From: Rhodobacterales bacterium UBA3077
Lineage (GTDB): Bacteria; Pseudomonadota; Alphaproteobacteria; Rhodobacterales; Rhodobacteraceae
Length of the DNA: 6,371 bases
Assembly (NCBI GenBank): GCA_002366685.1
Contig: DFBP01000133.1
Span: 1-6,371, forward strand
Direction of reading: 5' to 3'
Shown here: one piece after another, positions 6,310 to 6,371 of the stretch
Layout of the letters: each line of letters opens with the position of its first letter
Position numbering within the stretch: position 1 is the first letter of the stretch
Notes under the pieces: model-generated
Database searches by the model: none
The model's input: the letters and a program-made list of their open reading frames with translations, nothing else
Told to the model about the DNA's origin: nothing
Program-made: the position numbers and the translations under genes

Positions 6310-6371
6310 TCCATAAGCCAATAGGTATTTTTACTGAATTTGCCCGAATACAATCTACCGTTGACCAACTT

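Noticed and set aside
6238..6321. 28-codon N-terminal extension of the binding protein
   Set aside because: It would place non-signal sequence before the twin-arginine motif, and the strong GGGAGG site points to ATG 6237.
6360..6369. Short palindrome GTTGACCAAC at the right edge
   Set aside because: Only 4-bp arms, at the window border and over 50 bp upstream of the promoter candidate; too short to call an operator.
1..6371. Defence, phage, CRISPR or mobile-element system
   Set aside because: All recognised genes are housekeeping or transport families; there are no repeat arrays, transposase motifs, terminal inverted repeats or tRNA-like structures on either strand.

Overview
The window looks like a chromosomal segment from an alphaproteobacterium, most plausibly a Rhodobacterales-like marine bacterium of moderate GC. 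This is inferred from three things: a DUF2852 membrane protein (a family I know essentially from Alphaproteobacteria), a Bpt-type aminoacyl-tRNA-protein transferase, and a TakP/FcbT-type TRAP transporter in its enlarged form. I see no rRNA, tRNA, CRISPR array, insertion sequence or phage gene. No stretch longer than about 150 bases lacks a gene.

Left part, + strand (1-1745). The window opens inside a TetR-family regulator, of which only the last 100 codons (WHG-type ligand-binding domain) are present. An 81-bp gap follows, holding a perfect 15-bp palindrome that is a good operator candidate. Then come a small one-TM protein with a DUF2852 domain, a GC-rich hairpin, and bpt. Bpt is the leucyltransferase that marks proteins with N-terminal Asp or Glu for the N-degron pathway. 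A strong intrinsic terminator lies after bpt, in the gap between the convergent bpt and dctM genes.

Right part, - strand (1800-6237, transcribed right to left). This is a complete three-gene tripartite ATP-independent periplasmic (TRAP) transporter: a Tat-exported solute-binding protein, a small permease (DctQ, 299 aa) and a large permease (DctM, 786 aa). Both permeases are much longer than the classical proteins. The binding-protein gene is separated from the permease genes by a 12-bp-stem hairpin that could act as a partial terminator or mRNA-protecting structure. dctQ and dctM are only 12 bp apart and must be co-transcribed. A short stem-loop sits in the leader of the binding-protein gene, close to a strong ribosome-binding site. 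Together these genes would capture an organic acid (2-oxo acid or hydroxy-acid-like by family resemblance) in the periplasm and import it with Na+.

I found no convincing undescribed multi-gene system. The items most worth a second look are the palindromic operator candidate, the large insertions in the DctM homologue, and the RNA hairpins of the TRAP operon.
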